Source of the DNA: DAMBHY01 sp032068765
GTDB taxonomy: Bacteria > Bacteroidota > Bacteroidia > Bacteroidales > Dysgonomonadaceae
Assembly: GCA_032068765.1 (NCBI GenBank)
Contig: DAMBHY010000010.1
Location: forward strand, 23,549-87,548
Length of the DNA stretch: 64,000 nt
Direction: 5' to 3'
The translations under genes and the position numbers were made by a program. The notes under the pieces were generated by a model that worked only from the letters and a program-made list of their open reading frames with translations, had not been told where the DNA came from and did no database searches. This document shows, in pieces, positions 8,497 to 18,530 of the stretch. Position 1 is the first letter of the stretch; every line of letters begins with the position of its first letter.

Positions 8497-9849
8497 CTAT
8501 CTCTCACCCATAGGAATATAATTCTGTTTTTCTCTCACATTCTTATAAGCAGGACGAATAATACGTTTGCTGTCAAAGTTCAATTCTTCGATGCGGTGGG
8601 CACTCCATCCAACGATACGCGCCATAGCGAATAGCGGAGTAAATACTTCTTCCGGCATTCCGATAGCGTCATACACAAATCCGGAATAGAAATCGACATT
8701 CACACATACTTGTTTTGCGCCTTCACCTTTGCGATCCATGAACACTTTTATTGCACGTTCCTGCACGAGTTCCATCAATGCAAATTCTTCTTCGCGACCT
8801 TTTTCTTTAGCCAGTTCGCGCGCCATCTCTTTCAACAAATCCGCACGCGGGTCGTTGATGGTATAAACGGCATGCCCTACTCCATAAATCAAACCTGACT
8901 GGTCGAAAGCTTTTTTATCCAGAAGCGCATTCAGATATGCATCCACTTCCTCTACACTTGTCCAGTCTTTTACGGTTTTCTTCATATCGTCCATCATTCC
9001 TTTTACTTTGATGTTGGCACCACCGTGCAACGGACCTTTTAGCGAACCGATACCTGCAGATATGGATGAATAGGTGTCGGTTTCGGAAGAACTCGTCACC
9101 CTCACCGAGAAAGTTGAGTTGTTACCTCCACCATGTTCGGCATGCAATATCAATGCTAAGTCGAGAATCTTAACATCCAGTTCGGTATATTTGTCGCGCC
9201 CTTTTATCATGAACAAAAAGTTTTCTGCCACCGAGCGGTCATCATAAGGATGGCGGATATGCAGCGAACGCTCTTGCTGGTCGTGACGTAGCACATTGTA
9301 CGCATAAGCGATAATCGTCGGGAATTTTGAAATTAGATTGATGGACTGGCGAATAAGGTTGTCGCGAGTGATGTCGTCGGGATTTTCGTCATAGTTGTAC
9401 AAATCCAATACGCTTCTTGCCAGGATATTCATAATATTTTTTCCCTGAAGGGAAAGAATGCTCATGGTTGTTCTGTGATCAAGCGGCATAGTTTCGCTAA
9501 TAACACTTTTGAAAGCGTCTAGTTCTTCCTGATCCGGCAGATATCCTGAAAGAAGAAGAAAAGCAGTTTCTTCAAAACCCAGACGGTTTTCTTTTTGAAT
9601 TCCATGAACCAAGTCTTCTACACTTATACCGCGATAAAGAAGCTTTCCGTTTGTCGGTTTTATCTTTCCATCTTTTTGTTTTTCGTAACCAATAACGTCG
9701 CCTATACGAGTTAGTCCTGCCAATACACCTGAACCATCGGGATTTCGGAGTCCGCGTTTTACATCCAACTCCGAAAAAAGATTTTTATCAATCTTTGTAG
9801 TCTTTTTTATAGACTCAGAAAGTTTATAAATCAAGTATTTATTTTCCAT
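8497..9849 (-). CDS. gltA: Citrate synthase
   Basis: Condenses acetyl-CoA and oxaloacetate to citrate in the cytoplasm. At 450 residues it fits the long bacterial citrate synthases. The active-site residues are visible: the histidine in LHAEHGGGNNS, the histidine in GPLHGGAN and the aspartate in VNVDFYSG. It is the last gene of acn-icd-gltA; the gap to icd is 12 bp, so the three are probably cotranscribed. The ATG at 9849 is the only sensible start. Having only the oxidative branch clustered fits the usual Bacteroidales layout, in which the branch makes 2-oxoglutarate for glutamate. Confidence 0.95.
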   Translation of the reverse strand: MENKYLIYKLSESIKKTTKIDKNLFSELDVKRGLRNPDGSGVLAGLTRIGDVIGYEKQKDGKIKPTNGKLLYRGISVEDLVHGIQKENRLGFEETAFLLLSGYLPDQEELDAFKSVISETMPLDHRTTMSILSLQGKNIMNILARSVLDLYNYDENPDDITRDNLIRQSINLISKFPTIIAYAYNVLRHDQQERSLHIRHPYDDRSVAENFLFMIKGRDKYTELDVKILDLALILHAEHGGGNNSTFSVRVTSSSETDTYSSISAGIGSLKGPLHGGANIKVKGMMDDMKKTVKDWTSVEEVDAYLNALLDKKAFDQSGLIYGVGHAVYTINDPRADLLKEMARELAKEKGREEEFALMELVQERAIKVFMDRKGEGAKQVCVNVDFYSGFVYDAIGMPEEVFTPLFAMARIVGWSAHRIEELNFDSKRIIRPAYKNVREKQNYIPMGER

Positions 9850-9861
9850 AATTTTTGAGTT

Positions 9862-11124
9862 CTAATTTAATCTATCTATTATTTTTTCTGAAAATTCTGT
9901 AGTTGAAAGAGGTTTGCCGTTTTCCATAAAACGTGCCAAGTCGTAAGTTGCATAATTCTCACTGAACAATTCTTCGAGCGCTTTATTGATTTTCGCTCCA
10001 GCTTCGTTCCATCCCATATATTCCAGCATCATCACCCCTGAAAGAAGCATTGAGCAAGGATTTGCTTTATTCTCTCCTGCTATATCAGGAGCAGTTCCGT
10101 GCGTAGCTTCGAAAATGGCGTGCCCCGTTTGGTAATTTATATTTGCTCCTGGAGCGATACCGATGCCACCAACCATTGCCGCCAATTGGTCGGAGATATA
10201 ATCACCGTTAAGATTGAGCGTTGCAATCACTGAATATTCTTCGGGTTTTAATAACGTATTTTGGAGAAATGCGTCAGCGATAACATCATTTACGAATATC
10301 TTTCCTTTAGCAATATTTTGCTGCTTAATTTCTTGGGCTTTTTCTGGACCTTCTCCTTTTTTTATTCTTTCAATGGACTCCGCAGTAAATACTTTGTCTC
10401 CAAACTCTTTTTCTGCGAGTTCATATCCCCATTTCTTGAACCCTCCTTCAGTAAATTTCATTATGTTTCCTTTGTGTACAATGGTCACAGATGGTTTCTT
10501 ATTTCGAATTGCATATTCAATAGCGGCTTTCACCAGTCTTTCCGAACCTTCTTTAGATACAGGTTTCACACCAATGGAGGAACTTTCTGGAAATCTTATT
10601 TTATTAACGCCCATTTCGTTTTGCAGGAAATGGATAATTTTAACAGCATCATCGCTTTGTGCATTCCATTCTATGCCGGCGTATATATCCTCTGTGTTTT
10701 CACGAAATATCGTCATATTTACTTTTTCAGGATGTTTGATAGGCGTTTCCACTCCTTTGTACCATCTGACGGGTCTTTCGCAAACATACAAGTCTAGTTC
10801 CTGACGCAAGGCAACATTCAAAGAACGAATTCCACCGCCGACAGGTGTCATCAGCGGACCTTTGATTCCTACCAGATATTCACGAAAAGCATTCATTGTT
10901 GCGTCAGGAAGCCAGTTGCCTGTTTCAGTATGTGCTTTACCTCCTGCTAATACTTCCATCCAGTTGATTGAACGTGCTTCATTATACGTTACAGAAACCG
11001 CTTTGTCAATAATTCTTTTGACTGCCTGAGTAATTTCTTTACCAATTCCATCTCCTTCAATATAAGGAATAGTCGGATGGTATGGCACTTTTAATATATT
11101 GTTTTCAATAACTATTTTTTCCAT
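9862..11124 (-). CDS. icd: Isocitrate dehydrogenase (NADP-type)
   Basis: Oxidatively decarboxylates isocitrate to 2-oxoglutarate. The 420-residue protein has IEGDGIG near the N terminus, the substrate segment PESSSIGVKPVS, FRENTEDIYAGIEW, and the metal and cofactor region NLNGDYISDQLAAMVGGIG followed by ATHGTAPDIAG. I start it at 11124 (MEKIVIENN) rather than at 11157, because the longer frame would overlap the end of acn by 20 bp while the shorter start leaves a 13-bp gap. It is the middle gene of acn-icd-gltA. NADP preference is inferred from overall similarity to the E. coli-type enzyme. Confidence 0.93.
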   Translation of the reverse strand: MEKIVIENNILKVPYHPTIPYIEGDGIGKEITQAVKRIIDKAVSVTYNEARSINWMEVLAGGKAHTETGNWLPDATMNAFREYLVGIKGPLMTPVGGGIRSLNVALRQELDLYVCERPVRWYKGVETPIKHPEKVNMTIFRENTEDIYAGIEWNAQSDDAVKIIHFLQNEMGVNKIRFPESSSIGVKPVSKEGSERLVKAAIEYAIRNKKPSVTIVHKGNIMKFTEGGFKKWGYELAEKEFGDKVFTAESIERIKKGEGPEKAQEIKQQNIAKGKIFVNDVIADAFLQNTLLKPEEYSVIATLNLNGDYISDQLAAMVGGIGIAPGANINYQTGHAIFEATHGTAPDIAGENKANPCSMLLSGVMMLEYMGWNEAGAKINKALEELFSENYATYDLARFMENGKPLSTTEFSEKIIDRLN

Positions 11125-11137
11125 CGTAATATGATTT

Positions 11138-13396
11138 TTAGTTTGAGCGCAATGCATTTAATGCACTTCCGGCTTTAAACCATTTTATTTGTTGTCTATT
11201 GTAGGTGTGAGATGCCTCAAACTCTTCCGTAGTGCCATCCGGATGCAAAATCCTTACAGTTAGATTTCTTCCTGGAGTAAAATTTTCCAAACCTATAATG
11301 CTTATTTTATCTCTTTCCTGTATTTTATTGTAATCTTCTTTATCTACAAAAGTTAAAGCCAGCATCCCCTGCTTCTTCAAATTTGTTTCGTGAATACGGG
11401 CAAATGATTTGACAAGGATTACTTTCACATTTAAAAATCGAGGCTCCATTGCTGCATGCTCTCTACTCGACCCTTCTCCATAATTTTCCTCTGCTACAAC
11501 TACAGAACATACGTCTGCAGATTTGAATTTGCGCGCCAGTTGAGGAACAGAAATATATTCTAGTTTATCGGGGTCTAATACCGAATTGGTCTGTTCGTTG
11601 AAAGCGTTGACTGCTCCTATAAGCATATTATCCGAAATATTATCGAGATGCCCGCGATATTTTAGCCAAGGACCTGCCATCGAAATATGATCGGTTGTAC
11701 ATTTTCCTTTTACTTTTATCAGTAATGGGAAATTGATATAATCATTTCCATCCCAAGGAGAAAAAGGTTTTAACATCTGTAATCTTTTGGAATCAGGGTC
11801 GATATTTATAGATAAATTACGACCATCTTTTGCAGGTGCATCATAACTGGTATCATCCTGCGCATAACCTTTTTCAGGAAATTCAATACCGGAAGGTTCC
11901 GAAAGTTTCACTTTTTCCCCACTTTCGTTTTCCAAATAATCTGTAAGAGGATTAAAAGTTAAGTTGCCTGCAATGGTAAGTGCTGCCACCAATTCGGGAG
12001 AAGCTACGAAAGCATGTGTATTTGGATTGCCGTCATTACGTTTGGCAAAATTTCTATTAAACGAAGTGACTATAGAGTTTGAGCGTTCGGTTTCTACCTC
12101 CGAACGTTTCCATTGCCCGATGCACGGACCGCAGGCATTTGCCATAATCACTCCGCCAACTTCTTCAAATTCCTGAAGTAAACCATCACGTTCCGCAGTT
12201 TTGCGGATAAGTTCAGACCCGGGATTGATAATAAAAGGAGCTTCCACTTTCAGATTTTTACTTTTCGCTTCGCGAATGATGGACGCTGCTCTAGTCAAGT
12301 CTTCGTAGGAAGAATTAGTACAAGAACCGATTAACCCTGCTTCAATTTTTCGAGGATAACCCTGATTTTCCACTTCTTTTGCAAATTCAGAAACAGGATA
12401 CGCGGCATCAGGCGTGAAAGGACCGTTAATATATGGTTCTAGTTCTGTCAAGTTTATTTCGATTACCTGATCATAATATTTTTCAGGATTCATCACCACT
12501 TCATTGTCTGGCTGCAAGTAGGATTTGATTTTATCGGCCTCCTGTGCCACGTCAGTTCTTCCAGTAGCATGCAGATATGCAGCGGTTTTTTCATCATAAG
12601 GAAAAATGGAGGTAGTGGCTCCCACTTCGGCTCCCATGTTACAAATGGTAGCTTTTCCGGTAGCAGACAATGAAGAAGTTCCTTCTCCAAAGTATTCAAT
12701 AATGGAATTCGTACCGCCTTTCACAGTAAGGATGCCGGCTAACTTGAGGATGACATCCTTTGGTGCAGACCAACCCGAAAGTTTTCCCGTCAGTTTCACG
12801 CCAATCAGTTTTGGCATTTTCAATTCCCAAGGAAGTGCCGCCATCACATCAACTGCATCCGCACCTCCTACTCCAATGGCAATCATTCCCATTCCTCCCG
12901 CGTTGGGCGTATGTGAATCAGTGCCAATCATCATTCCTCCAGGAAACGCATAATTTTCCAAAATAACTTGATGAATAATTCCAGCTCCCGGTTTCCAGAA
13001 ACCTATTCCATATTTGTTGGAAACTTGTTTGAGAAAAGAGTATACTTCTTTATTTGTCACAAAAGCCGTCTGCAAATCATTCTTTCCGTTCTTATACGCT
13101 TGTATCAGATGGTCGCAATGAACGGTTGTAGGCACGGCTACTTCGGGTCGTCCAGCGTTCATAAACTGCAGTAAAGCCATTTGAGCAGTAGCATCCTGCA
13201 TTGCCACACGGTCGGGCGCAAAATCTACATAGTTTTTACCTCTTGTGTAATCTTTTATTTCAACATCTTTCGAAAGATGCGCATATAAAATTTTTTCTGT
13301 GAGTGTGAGAGGTTTGTTCAAAAGTTGTTTTACCTCTTCAATCTTTTGGGGTAAAAGAGAATAAATTCTCTTTATCATTTCAATATCAAAAATCAT
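11138..13396 (-). CDS. acn: Aconitate hydratase
   Basis: Isomerises citrate to isocitrate through a [4Fe-4S] cluster. At 752 residues it is of the mitochondrial-like aconitase type. The cluster ligands are in GSCTNSSYEDLTRA and ANACGPCIGQW, and the swivel domain carries the GEGSSREHAA motif. The N terminus MIFDIEMIKRIYSLLP matches the style of Bacteroides aconitases, supporting the start at 13396, although a second ATG lies six codons in. It is the first gene of the TCA operon. I could not find a clean TAnnTTTG element in the 276-bp divergent gap to the OPT transporter. Confidence 0.95.
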   Translation of the reverse strand: MIFDIEMIKRIYSLLPQKIEEVKQLLNKPLTLTEKILYAHLSKDVEIKDYTRGKNYVDFAPDRVAMQDATAQMALLQFMNAGRPEVAVPTTVHCDHLIQAYKNGKNDLQTAFVTNKEVYSFLKQVSNKYGIGFWKPGAGIIHQVILENYAFPGGMMIGTDSHTPNAGGMGMIAIGVGGADAVDVMAALPWELKMPKLIGVKLTGKLSGWSAPKDVILKLAGILTVKGGTNSIIEYFGEGTSSLSATGKATICNMGAEVGATTSIFPYDEKTAAYLHATGRTDVAQEADKIKSYLQPDNEVVMNPEKYYDQVIEINLTELEPYINGPFTPDAAYPVSEFAKEVENQGYPRKIEAGLIGSCTNSSYEDLTRAASIIREAKSKNLKVEAPFIINPGSELIRKTAERDGLLQEFEEVGGVIMANACGPCIGQWKRSEVETERSNSIVTSFNRNFAKRNDGNPNTHAFVASPELVAALTIAGNLTFNPLTDYLENESGEKVKLSEPSGIEFPEKGYAQDDTSYDAPAKDGRNLSINIDPDSKRLQMLKPFSPWDGNDYINFPLLIKVKGKCTTDHISMAGPWLKYRGHLDNISDNMLIGAVNAFNEQTNSVLDPDKLEYISVPQLARKFKSADVCSVVVAEENYGEGSSREHAAMEPRFLNVKVILVKSFARIHETNLKKQGMLALTFVDKEDYNKIQERDKISIIGLENFTPGRNLTVRILHPDGTTEEFEASHTYNRQQIKWFKAGSALNALRSN

Positions 13397-13672
13397 AAGT
13401 ATACATTGATTTTTTTGTAAGATTATTTATTGGGTTATATTGAAAATCAAACAAATAATTATAGCGAAAGGTTTTATAGTGATACCAATTATTCTATAAT
13501 TTATTGATTAAGACACTCCGCACATTACTCCACATCGGTATTAAATAAAAACATAAAACATCCTTGTTATCTGAAAAAAAATGACAAACGATTATTTGTG
13601 CTTTTTTTTTTGTATTTTCGTTGCTCAATAAGATTTTAATAACCAACTAATCTAAATTCAATATTTTACATC

Positions 13673-15673
13673 ATGCAGGTAGAAGAAGAAAAAATTAAAG
13701 GACTGCCCGAAAACGCGATGCGAGAATTAGAGCCGGGCGAAGAGTATCAACCATTATTATCTCCGGATAAAGAGTACCCGGAAGTCAATTTCCGTACCGT
13801 TTCTTTGGGTATAACCATGGCTATTTTATTTTCTGCGGCGGCGGCTTATTTAGGCTTGAAAGTCGGACAGGTTTTTGAAGCCGCTATTCCGATTGCCATC
13901 ATTGCCGTAGGTTTGTCAAGCGCTACAAAACGCAAAAATGCTTTGGCTGAGAATGTGATTATTCAATCTATCGGCGCCAGTTCCGGTGTCATCGTGGCAG
14001 GTGCAATTTTCACTTTGCCGGCACTTTATATTTTGCAAGCAAAATATCCTGAAATTTCGGTTAGTTTTATGCAGGTGTTTTTGAGTTCTCTGCTTGGTGG
14101 TGTTTTAGGTATTTTGTTTTTAATTCCTTTCAGAAAATATTTCGTTTCCGATATGCACGGAAAATATCCTTTCCCTGAAGCAACAGCAACAACGCAGGTT
14201 TTGGTTTCGGGTGAAAAAGGTGGAAGTCAGGCAAAACCGCTTATTATGGCGGGTGCAATTGGCGGACTTTATGACTTTATCGTCTCTACTTTCGGCGGTT
14301 GGGCAGAAACTTTCACATCACGTGCCACAGCATTTGGAGCTCAAATTGCCGACCAGCTAAAATTAGTATTTAAAATCAATGTCGGTGCTGCTGTTCTCGG
14401 TCTTGGATATATTATCGGACTCAAATACGCTGCTATTATCGCTATCGGTTCCGCCTTAGTATGGTTTGTAATCATTCCCTTGCTGCCTATGGTGTCTGAT
14501 GCAATGGCAACCACTCTTAACCCTGCATTTACAGGACATTTGGCAAGTCTTCCGCCTGAAGATTTATTCAAATTGTTTGCTCGTCACATAGGTATTGGCG
14601 GTATCGCTATGGCAGGTATTATAGGTATCATCAAATCATGGAGCATTATCAAAGGTGCAGTAGGCCTTGCTGCTCAAGAAATGGGTGGTAAAAATAAAGG
14701 CGTGGAATCAAACGTAAAACGTACCCAACGCGACTTGTCAATGAAAATTATCGGTATTGGAAGTATCATTGCTATTGTTGCTACATTCATATTTTTCTGG
14801 CTGGGCGTTGTTCCCAATTTGTTCCACGCTATTATAGCTATTTTAGTAGTTACCGTTATAGCATTCTTGTTCACAACCGTTGCTGCAAATGCAATCGCAA
14901 TTGTAGGAACCAACCCTGTATCTGGAATGACATTGATGACATTAATTCTTGCATCTGTAGTTTTGGTTGCTGTTGGATTGAAAGGAACAAGCGGAATGGT
15001 TGCTGCTATGGTAATTGGTGGCGTAGTTTGTACAGCATTGTCAATGGCAGGTGGATTTATTACCGACTTGAAAATCGGTTACTGGATTGGTACTACTCCT
15101 AAAAAACAGGAAACATGGAAATTCCTTGGAACACTCGTTTCTGCTGCTACAGTTGGTGGTGTTATCATGATTCTTAACAAAACATATGGGTTCACAGGTG
15201 ATGGTGCATTGGTGGCTCCTCAGGCCAACGCAATGGCAGCAGTTATTGACCCATTGATGTCTGGCACAGGTGCTCCTTGGATTTTGTATGGAATTGGAGC
15301 AGTTCTCGCTGTCTTACTTACTTTCATGAAAGTTCCTGCCTTGGCATTTTCATTGGGTATGTTTATTCCTTTTGAATTAAACATTCCATTGGTTGTAGGT
15401 GGAGCTATCAGTTGGTACGTATCTACTCGCAGCAAAGACAAAGCACTCAACACTGCACGTCAGGAAAAAGGAACGCTTTTGGCATCCGGATTCATTGCAG
15501 GTGGTGCGTTGATGGGTGTAGTAAGTGCAGCGATTAAATTTACAGGTGTAAACCTGCATCAGGATGCATGGGCAGAAAGTAATGGTGCACAATGGCTGGC
15601 ACTGCTTATGTATGCTTTAATCTGCTTCTATCTCATCTGGGATTCTATGCGTGCTAAAAAAGAAATGCTATAA
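13673..15673 (+). CDS. OPT-family oligopeptide transporter
   Basis: A 666-residue polytopic membrane protein of the OPT/YSL superfamily, predicted to import small peptides or metal chelates by proton symport. The first helix block after a hydrophilic leader of about 45 residues contains the family segment SAAAAYLGLKVGQVFEAAIP. Around 14-16 hydrophobic segments follow, with the conserved NAIAIVGTNPVSGMT loop in the middle. The bacterial family has no settled substrate. It is monocistronic, divergent from acn, and ends at a strong terminator. A near-consensus -7 element (TATTTTCG) is at 13613-13620. Confidence 0.9.
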   Translation: MQVEEEKIKGLPENAMRELEPGEEYQPLLSPDKEYPEVNFRTVSLGITMAILFSAAAAYLGLKVGQVFEAAIPIAIIAVGLSSATKRKNALAENVIIQSIGASSGVIVAGAIFTLPALYILQAKYPEISVSFMQVFLSSLLGGVLGILFLIPFRKYFVSDMHGKYPFPEATATTQVLVSGEKGGSQAKPLIMAGAIGGLYDFIVSTFGGWAETFTSRATAFGAQIADQLKLVFKINVGAAVLGLGYIIGLKYAAIIAIGSALVWFVIIPLLPMVSDAMATTLNPAFTGHLASLPPEDLFKLFARHIGIGGIAMAGIIGIIKSWSIIKGAVGLAAQEMGGKNKGVESNVKRTQRDLSMKIIGIGSIIAIVATFIFFWLGVVPNLFHAIIAILVVTVIAFLFTTVAANAIAIVGTNPVSGMTLMTLILASVVLVAVGLKGTSGMVAAMVIGGVVCTALSMAGGFITDLKIGYWIGTTPKKQETWKFLGTLVSAATVGGVIMILNKTYGFTGDGALVAPQANAMAAVIDPLMSGTGAPWILYGIGAVLAVLLTFMKVPALAFSLGMFIPFELNIPLVVGGAISWYVSTRSKDKALNTARQEKGTLLASGFIAGGALMGVVSAAIKFTGVNLHQDAWAESNGAQWLALLMYALICFYLIWDSMRAKKEML

Positions 15674-15684
15674 TTATAGAAGTC

Positions 15685-15728
15685 ATAGTGGGTAAAGATG
15701 AATATATCATTTTTACCCACTATTTTTA
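15685..15728 (+). terminator. Terminator of the OPT transporter gene
   Basis: A 12-bp stem (ATAGTGGGTAAA at 15685-15696, complement at 15712-15723) is followed by five Ts. Confidence 0.85.
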
Positions 15729-15793
15729 ATAAATACCAAATCTCTTACCGAAAAATATATTGATACTGAAACTTTTAAAGATTGGAGTAAAAA

Positions 15794-18007
15794 ATGAAAA
15801 AATTATTTGTATCACTTGCGTTAATAGCTGTGTTCTGTAGCTTATCAGCGCAAACCACAAACAAAAAAGATTGTAAAACCGACTACACACACTTTGTAAA
15901 TCCTTTTGTAGGAAATGCTTTTACGGGTCACACTTTCCCTGGAGCCACGTATCCTCTGGGCTTGGTACAGCCAGGTCCTGAAACAGGAAATTATACATGG
16001 GCCTACTGCTCTGGTTATGTATATTCAGATACCCATATCAATGGCTTCTCTCAAACACGTTTGAACGGAACGGGATGTGTGGATTTGGGAGACATCCTTA
16101 TTCAACCGTTTTCGGGTAAAAAGAGAGATGATGTAATGAAAAGTACTTATAGCAAAGCTTCGGAAAAAGCCAGCGCAGGTTACTATGCAGTTGATTTGAC
16201 AGAGAATGATGTGAAAGTACAGATTACGGCGGCTCCACATGTTGCTTTTCACAAATACACTTACCCTAACAACAAAGCCCAGAATGTATTGATAGATTTC
16301 CAAAGTGGACTAAGTTGGTCAGAAGATCAGGCAAACAAGCACATTCTCGCTTCCGATATTAAATTTGAAGACAGCAGAACTATTTCGGGATATATCCGCC
16401 GTACCATGTGGATTGAGCGAGTGGAATATTTTGTCATAGAATTTGACAAACCTATCATTAAAAAAGAGTTGTTGAAAAAAAGAAACGAAATGGAAAAAGC
16501 ACCACGCTATATTCTTAATTTCGGTTCTACAGGCAAACAAGATTTGAATGTAAAAATTGCGCTTTCATCCACCAGCGTTGAAGGGGCAAAGGCTAATTTG
16601 AGAGCCGAAGTAAATCATTGGGATTTCAACAAAACACATCAACAAGCTGTAAATGCTTGGAACAAGATTCTTTCAAAAGTAGAAGTTGGCGGAACAGACG
16701 AACAAAAATCCAATTTTTATACTTCACTTTACCACCTGTTCATTCAGCCAAATAATATTGCAGATGTTGACGGAAGATATATCGGTCCAAACCGAAAAAT
16801 TTCTAAATCTACAAGCGGCAAATATTATTCTACATGGTCGCAATGGGATATTTTCAGAGCAGGATTTCCTTTTTACACTATCATCAGCCCCGAATTAATC
16901 CCTGACTTTGTAAATTCGATGCTCGATTACAGCGAACAACAAGGACATCTTCCTGTATGGTCGTTGTGGGGACAGGAAACCTATACTATGATTGGTAATC
17001 ACTCGGTACCGATGGTTGTGGATGCTTACTTGAAAGGATTCAAAGGTTTCGATCCTCAACGCGCTTTCCGCGAAATAAAAAAATCACTTACAGAAACCAC
17101 TTATCCCAAAACAAATTGGGACGTTTATGACAAATACGGATATTATCCTTTTGATTTGATCAAACTGGAATCTGTGTCGCGTACGCTCGAATGCGGATTT
17201 GATGATTACAGTGCTGCGCAAATGGCTAAGAAACTAGGCAAGACTGAAGATTATAATTTCTTTATCAAACGGTCCAACTTTTACAAAAATATTTTTGACT
17301 CTGAAACCGGTACGATGCGTCCAAAAGATTCAAAAGGAAACTTTATCACACCTTTCGATCCATACGAGTTAGCGCACGCAGATTCTCAGGTGGGTGGTCA
17401 CTACACAGAAGCCAATGCTTTGCAATATACATGGCAGGTGCTGCAGGATATTCCTGGTCTTATCCAAAAAATGGGAGGAAAAGAAAAAGCAGGTAAACTG
17501 CTTGATTATTTGTTCAACACCAAACAGGAAACCACTGGCAAACTTTCCGACGTAACTGGATTAATAGGACAATATGCTCACGGTAACGAACCGAGTCACC
17601 ATATTGTTTACATTTACAATTACCTCGACAGACCGCACGAAGCACAAAAACTGATTCGTCAAATCACGGATGGTTTTTACAAAAACAAACCTGACGGTTT
17701 GATTGGAAACGACGATTGTGGACAAATGTCGGCATGGTACATGTTTTCAGCACTGGGCTTCTATCCTATGAATCCGGTAAGCGGCGAATTCGTTATCGGT
17801 GCGCCACAGATTCCTTTTGCTAAAATCAGTGTTGGAAACGGTAAGTATTTCACAATGGAAGCAAAGAATCTTTCAAAAGAAAATATGTATATCGAAAAGA
17901 TAGAATTGAATGGAAAAGCTTTCAACAGCAAAACCATTTCTTACACAGACATCATGAATGGCGGAAACATAAAATTCTACATGACAAGCCAATGTAATTT
18001 GAAATAA
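15794..18007 (+). CDS. GH92 alpha-mannosidase, secreted
   Basis: A 737-residue glycoside hydrolase family 92 enzyme. The family is made of calcium-dependent, inverting exo-acting alpha-mannosidases, often alpha-1,2. A signal peptide (residues 1-19, ending SLSAQ) sends it across the inner membrane. The N-terminal domain shows VNPFVGNAFTGHTFPGATYP, and the catalytic domain shows GNEPSHHIVY (general acid region) and GNDDCGQMSAWYMFSALGFY (base region). An unusual Shine-Dalgarno-like GGAG lies 6 bp before the ATG. No SusC/SusD pair is nearby, so it stands outside a typical polysaccharide utilisation locus. Exact linkage preference cannot be read from sequence. Confidence 0.93.
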   Translation: MKKLFVSLALIAVFCSLSAQTTNKKDCKTDYTHFVNPFVGNAFTGHTFPGATYPLGLVQPGPETGNYTWAYCSGYVYSDTHINGFSQTRLNGTGCVDLGDILIQPFSGKKRDDVMKSTYSKASEKASAGYYAVDLTENDVKVQITAAPHVAFHKYTYPNNKAQNVLIDFQSGLSWSEDQANKHILASDIKFEDSRTISGYIRRTMWIERVEYFVIEFDKPIIKKELLKKRNEMEKAPRYILNFGSTGKQDLNVKIALSSTSVEGAKANLRAEVNHWDFNKTHQQAVNAWNKILSKVEVGGTDEQKSNFYTSLYHLFIQPNNIADVDGRYIGPNRKISKSTSGKYYSTWSQWDIFRAGFPFYTIISPELIPDFVNSMLDYSEQQGHLPVWSLWGQETYTMIGNHSVPMVVDAYLKGFKGFDPQRAFREIKKSLTETTYPKTNWDVYDKYGYYPFDLIKLESVSRTLECGFDDYSAAQMAKKLGKTEDYNFFIKRSNFYKNIFDSETGTMRPKDSKGNFITPFDPYELAHADSQVGGHYTEANALQYTWQVLQDIPGLIQKMGGKEKAGKLLDYLFNTKQETTGKLSDVTGLIGQYAHGNEPSHHIVYIYNYLDRPHEAQKLIRQITDGFYKNKPDGLIGNDDCGQMSAWYMFSALGFYPMNPVSGEFVIGAPQIPFAKISVGNGKYFTMEAKNLSKENMYIEKIELNGKAFNSKTISYTDIMNGGNIKFYMTSQCNLK

Positions 18008-18027
18008 AATTACAAACATTCATATAA

Positions 18028-18070
18028 ATGATAAACTCCCGATAATCGCAAGATTTCGGGAGTTTATCAT
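18028..18070. terminator. Bidirectional terminator between GH92 and the SH3 gene
   Basis: A 15-bp perfect stem (ATGATAAACTCCCGA at 18028-18042, complement at 18056-18070) between convergent genes. Confidence 0.85.
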
Positions 18071-18090
18071 TATTTAAAAATCGAATATAT

Positions 18091-18513
18091 TTATTCTACT
18101 GGTGTAAGGTATTGAGCATAACTGTAACCTTCTTCACCATCGGCTGTACGAACCAACCACCATTGGTCGTTGGCTTTGCCTACTAAAGTGATAATTTCAC
18201 CTTTAGCTGCTTTGCCTACGATTGGTTGATCAGTACCTGGACCTTTACGGATGTTCAAATTTGATTCGTTGGTGTTTACTTTTACTTTGCCACCTACAAC
18301 TGCACCTGCTACATCCACATCCATAACCACATCCCCTGAAAGGAAATTTGGATCGATTCTTCCATAGATATCCCACAATCTGTTTTTTACATCTGCATTA
18401 GGAGCAGTACCTTGTATATGTAATACTCCACTTTGTTCTCCGATGTTTAAACTTGATAGACCGCCGGATCTTGCTGAATCAATAAGTTCTTTATATTTTG
18501 ATTGTAAACTCAT
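18091..18513 (-). CDS. Small protein with BON-like N terminus and bacterial SH3 domain
   Basis: 140 residues. The C-terminal part (about 80-140) is a bacterial SH3 domain: SNLNIRKGPGTDQPIVG, then a KGEIITLVGK strand and WWLVRTADGEEGYSYAQYL. The N-terminal part (1-70) looks like a BON or LysM-associated fold, with an SLNIGEQSGVLHIQGTAP strand pattern. There is no signal peptide or membrane segment, which is odd for an SH3b protein since these usually act outside the cytoplasm. It is downstream of the BON lipoprotein with a gap of 17 bp, so the two are one transcription unit. A role in envelope stability or stress is inference from BON families. Confidence 0.8.
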   Translation of the reverse strand: MSLQSKYKELIDSARSGGLSSLNIGEQSGVLHIQGTAPNADVKNRLWDIYGRIDPNFLSGDVVMDVDVAGAVVGGKVKVNTNESNLNIRKGPGTDQPIVGKAAKGEIITLVGKANDQWWLVRTADGEEGYSYAQYLTPVE

Positions 18514-18530
18514 AATCTAATATTTTTTAA

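Noticed and set aside
10214..10804. A 196-codon plus-strand frame opposite icd
   Set aside because: Antisense shadow; icd is unambiguous and the frame has no homology I can recognise.
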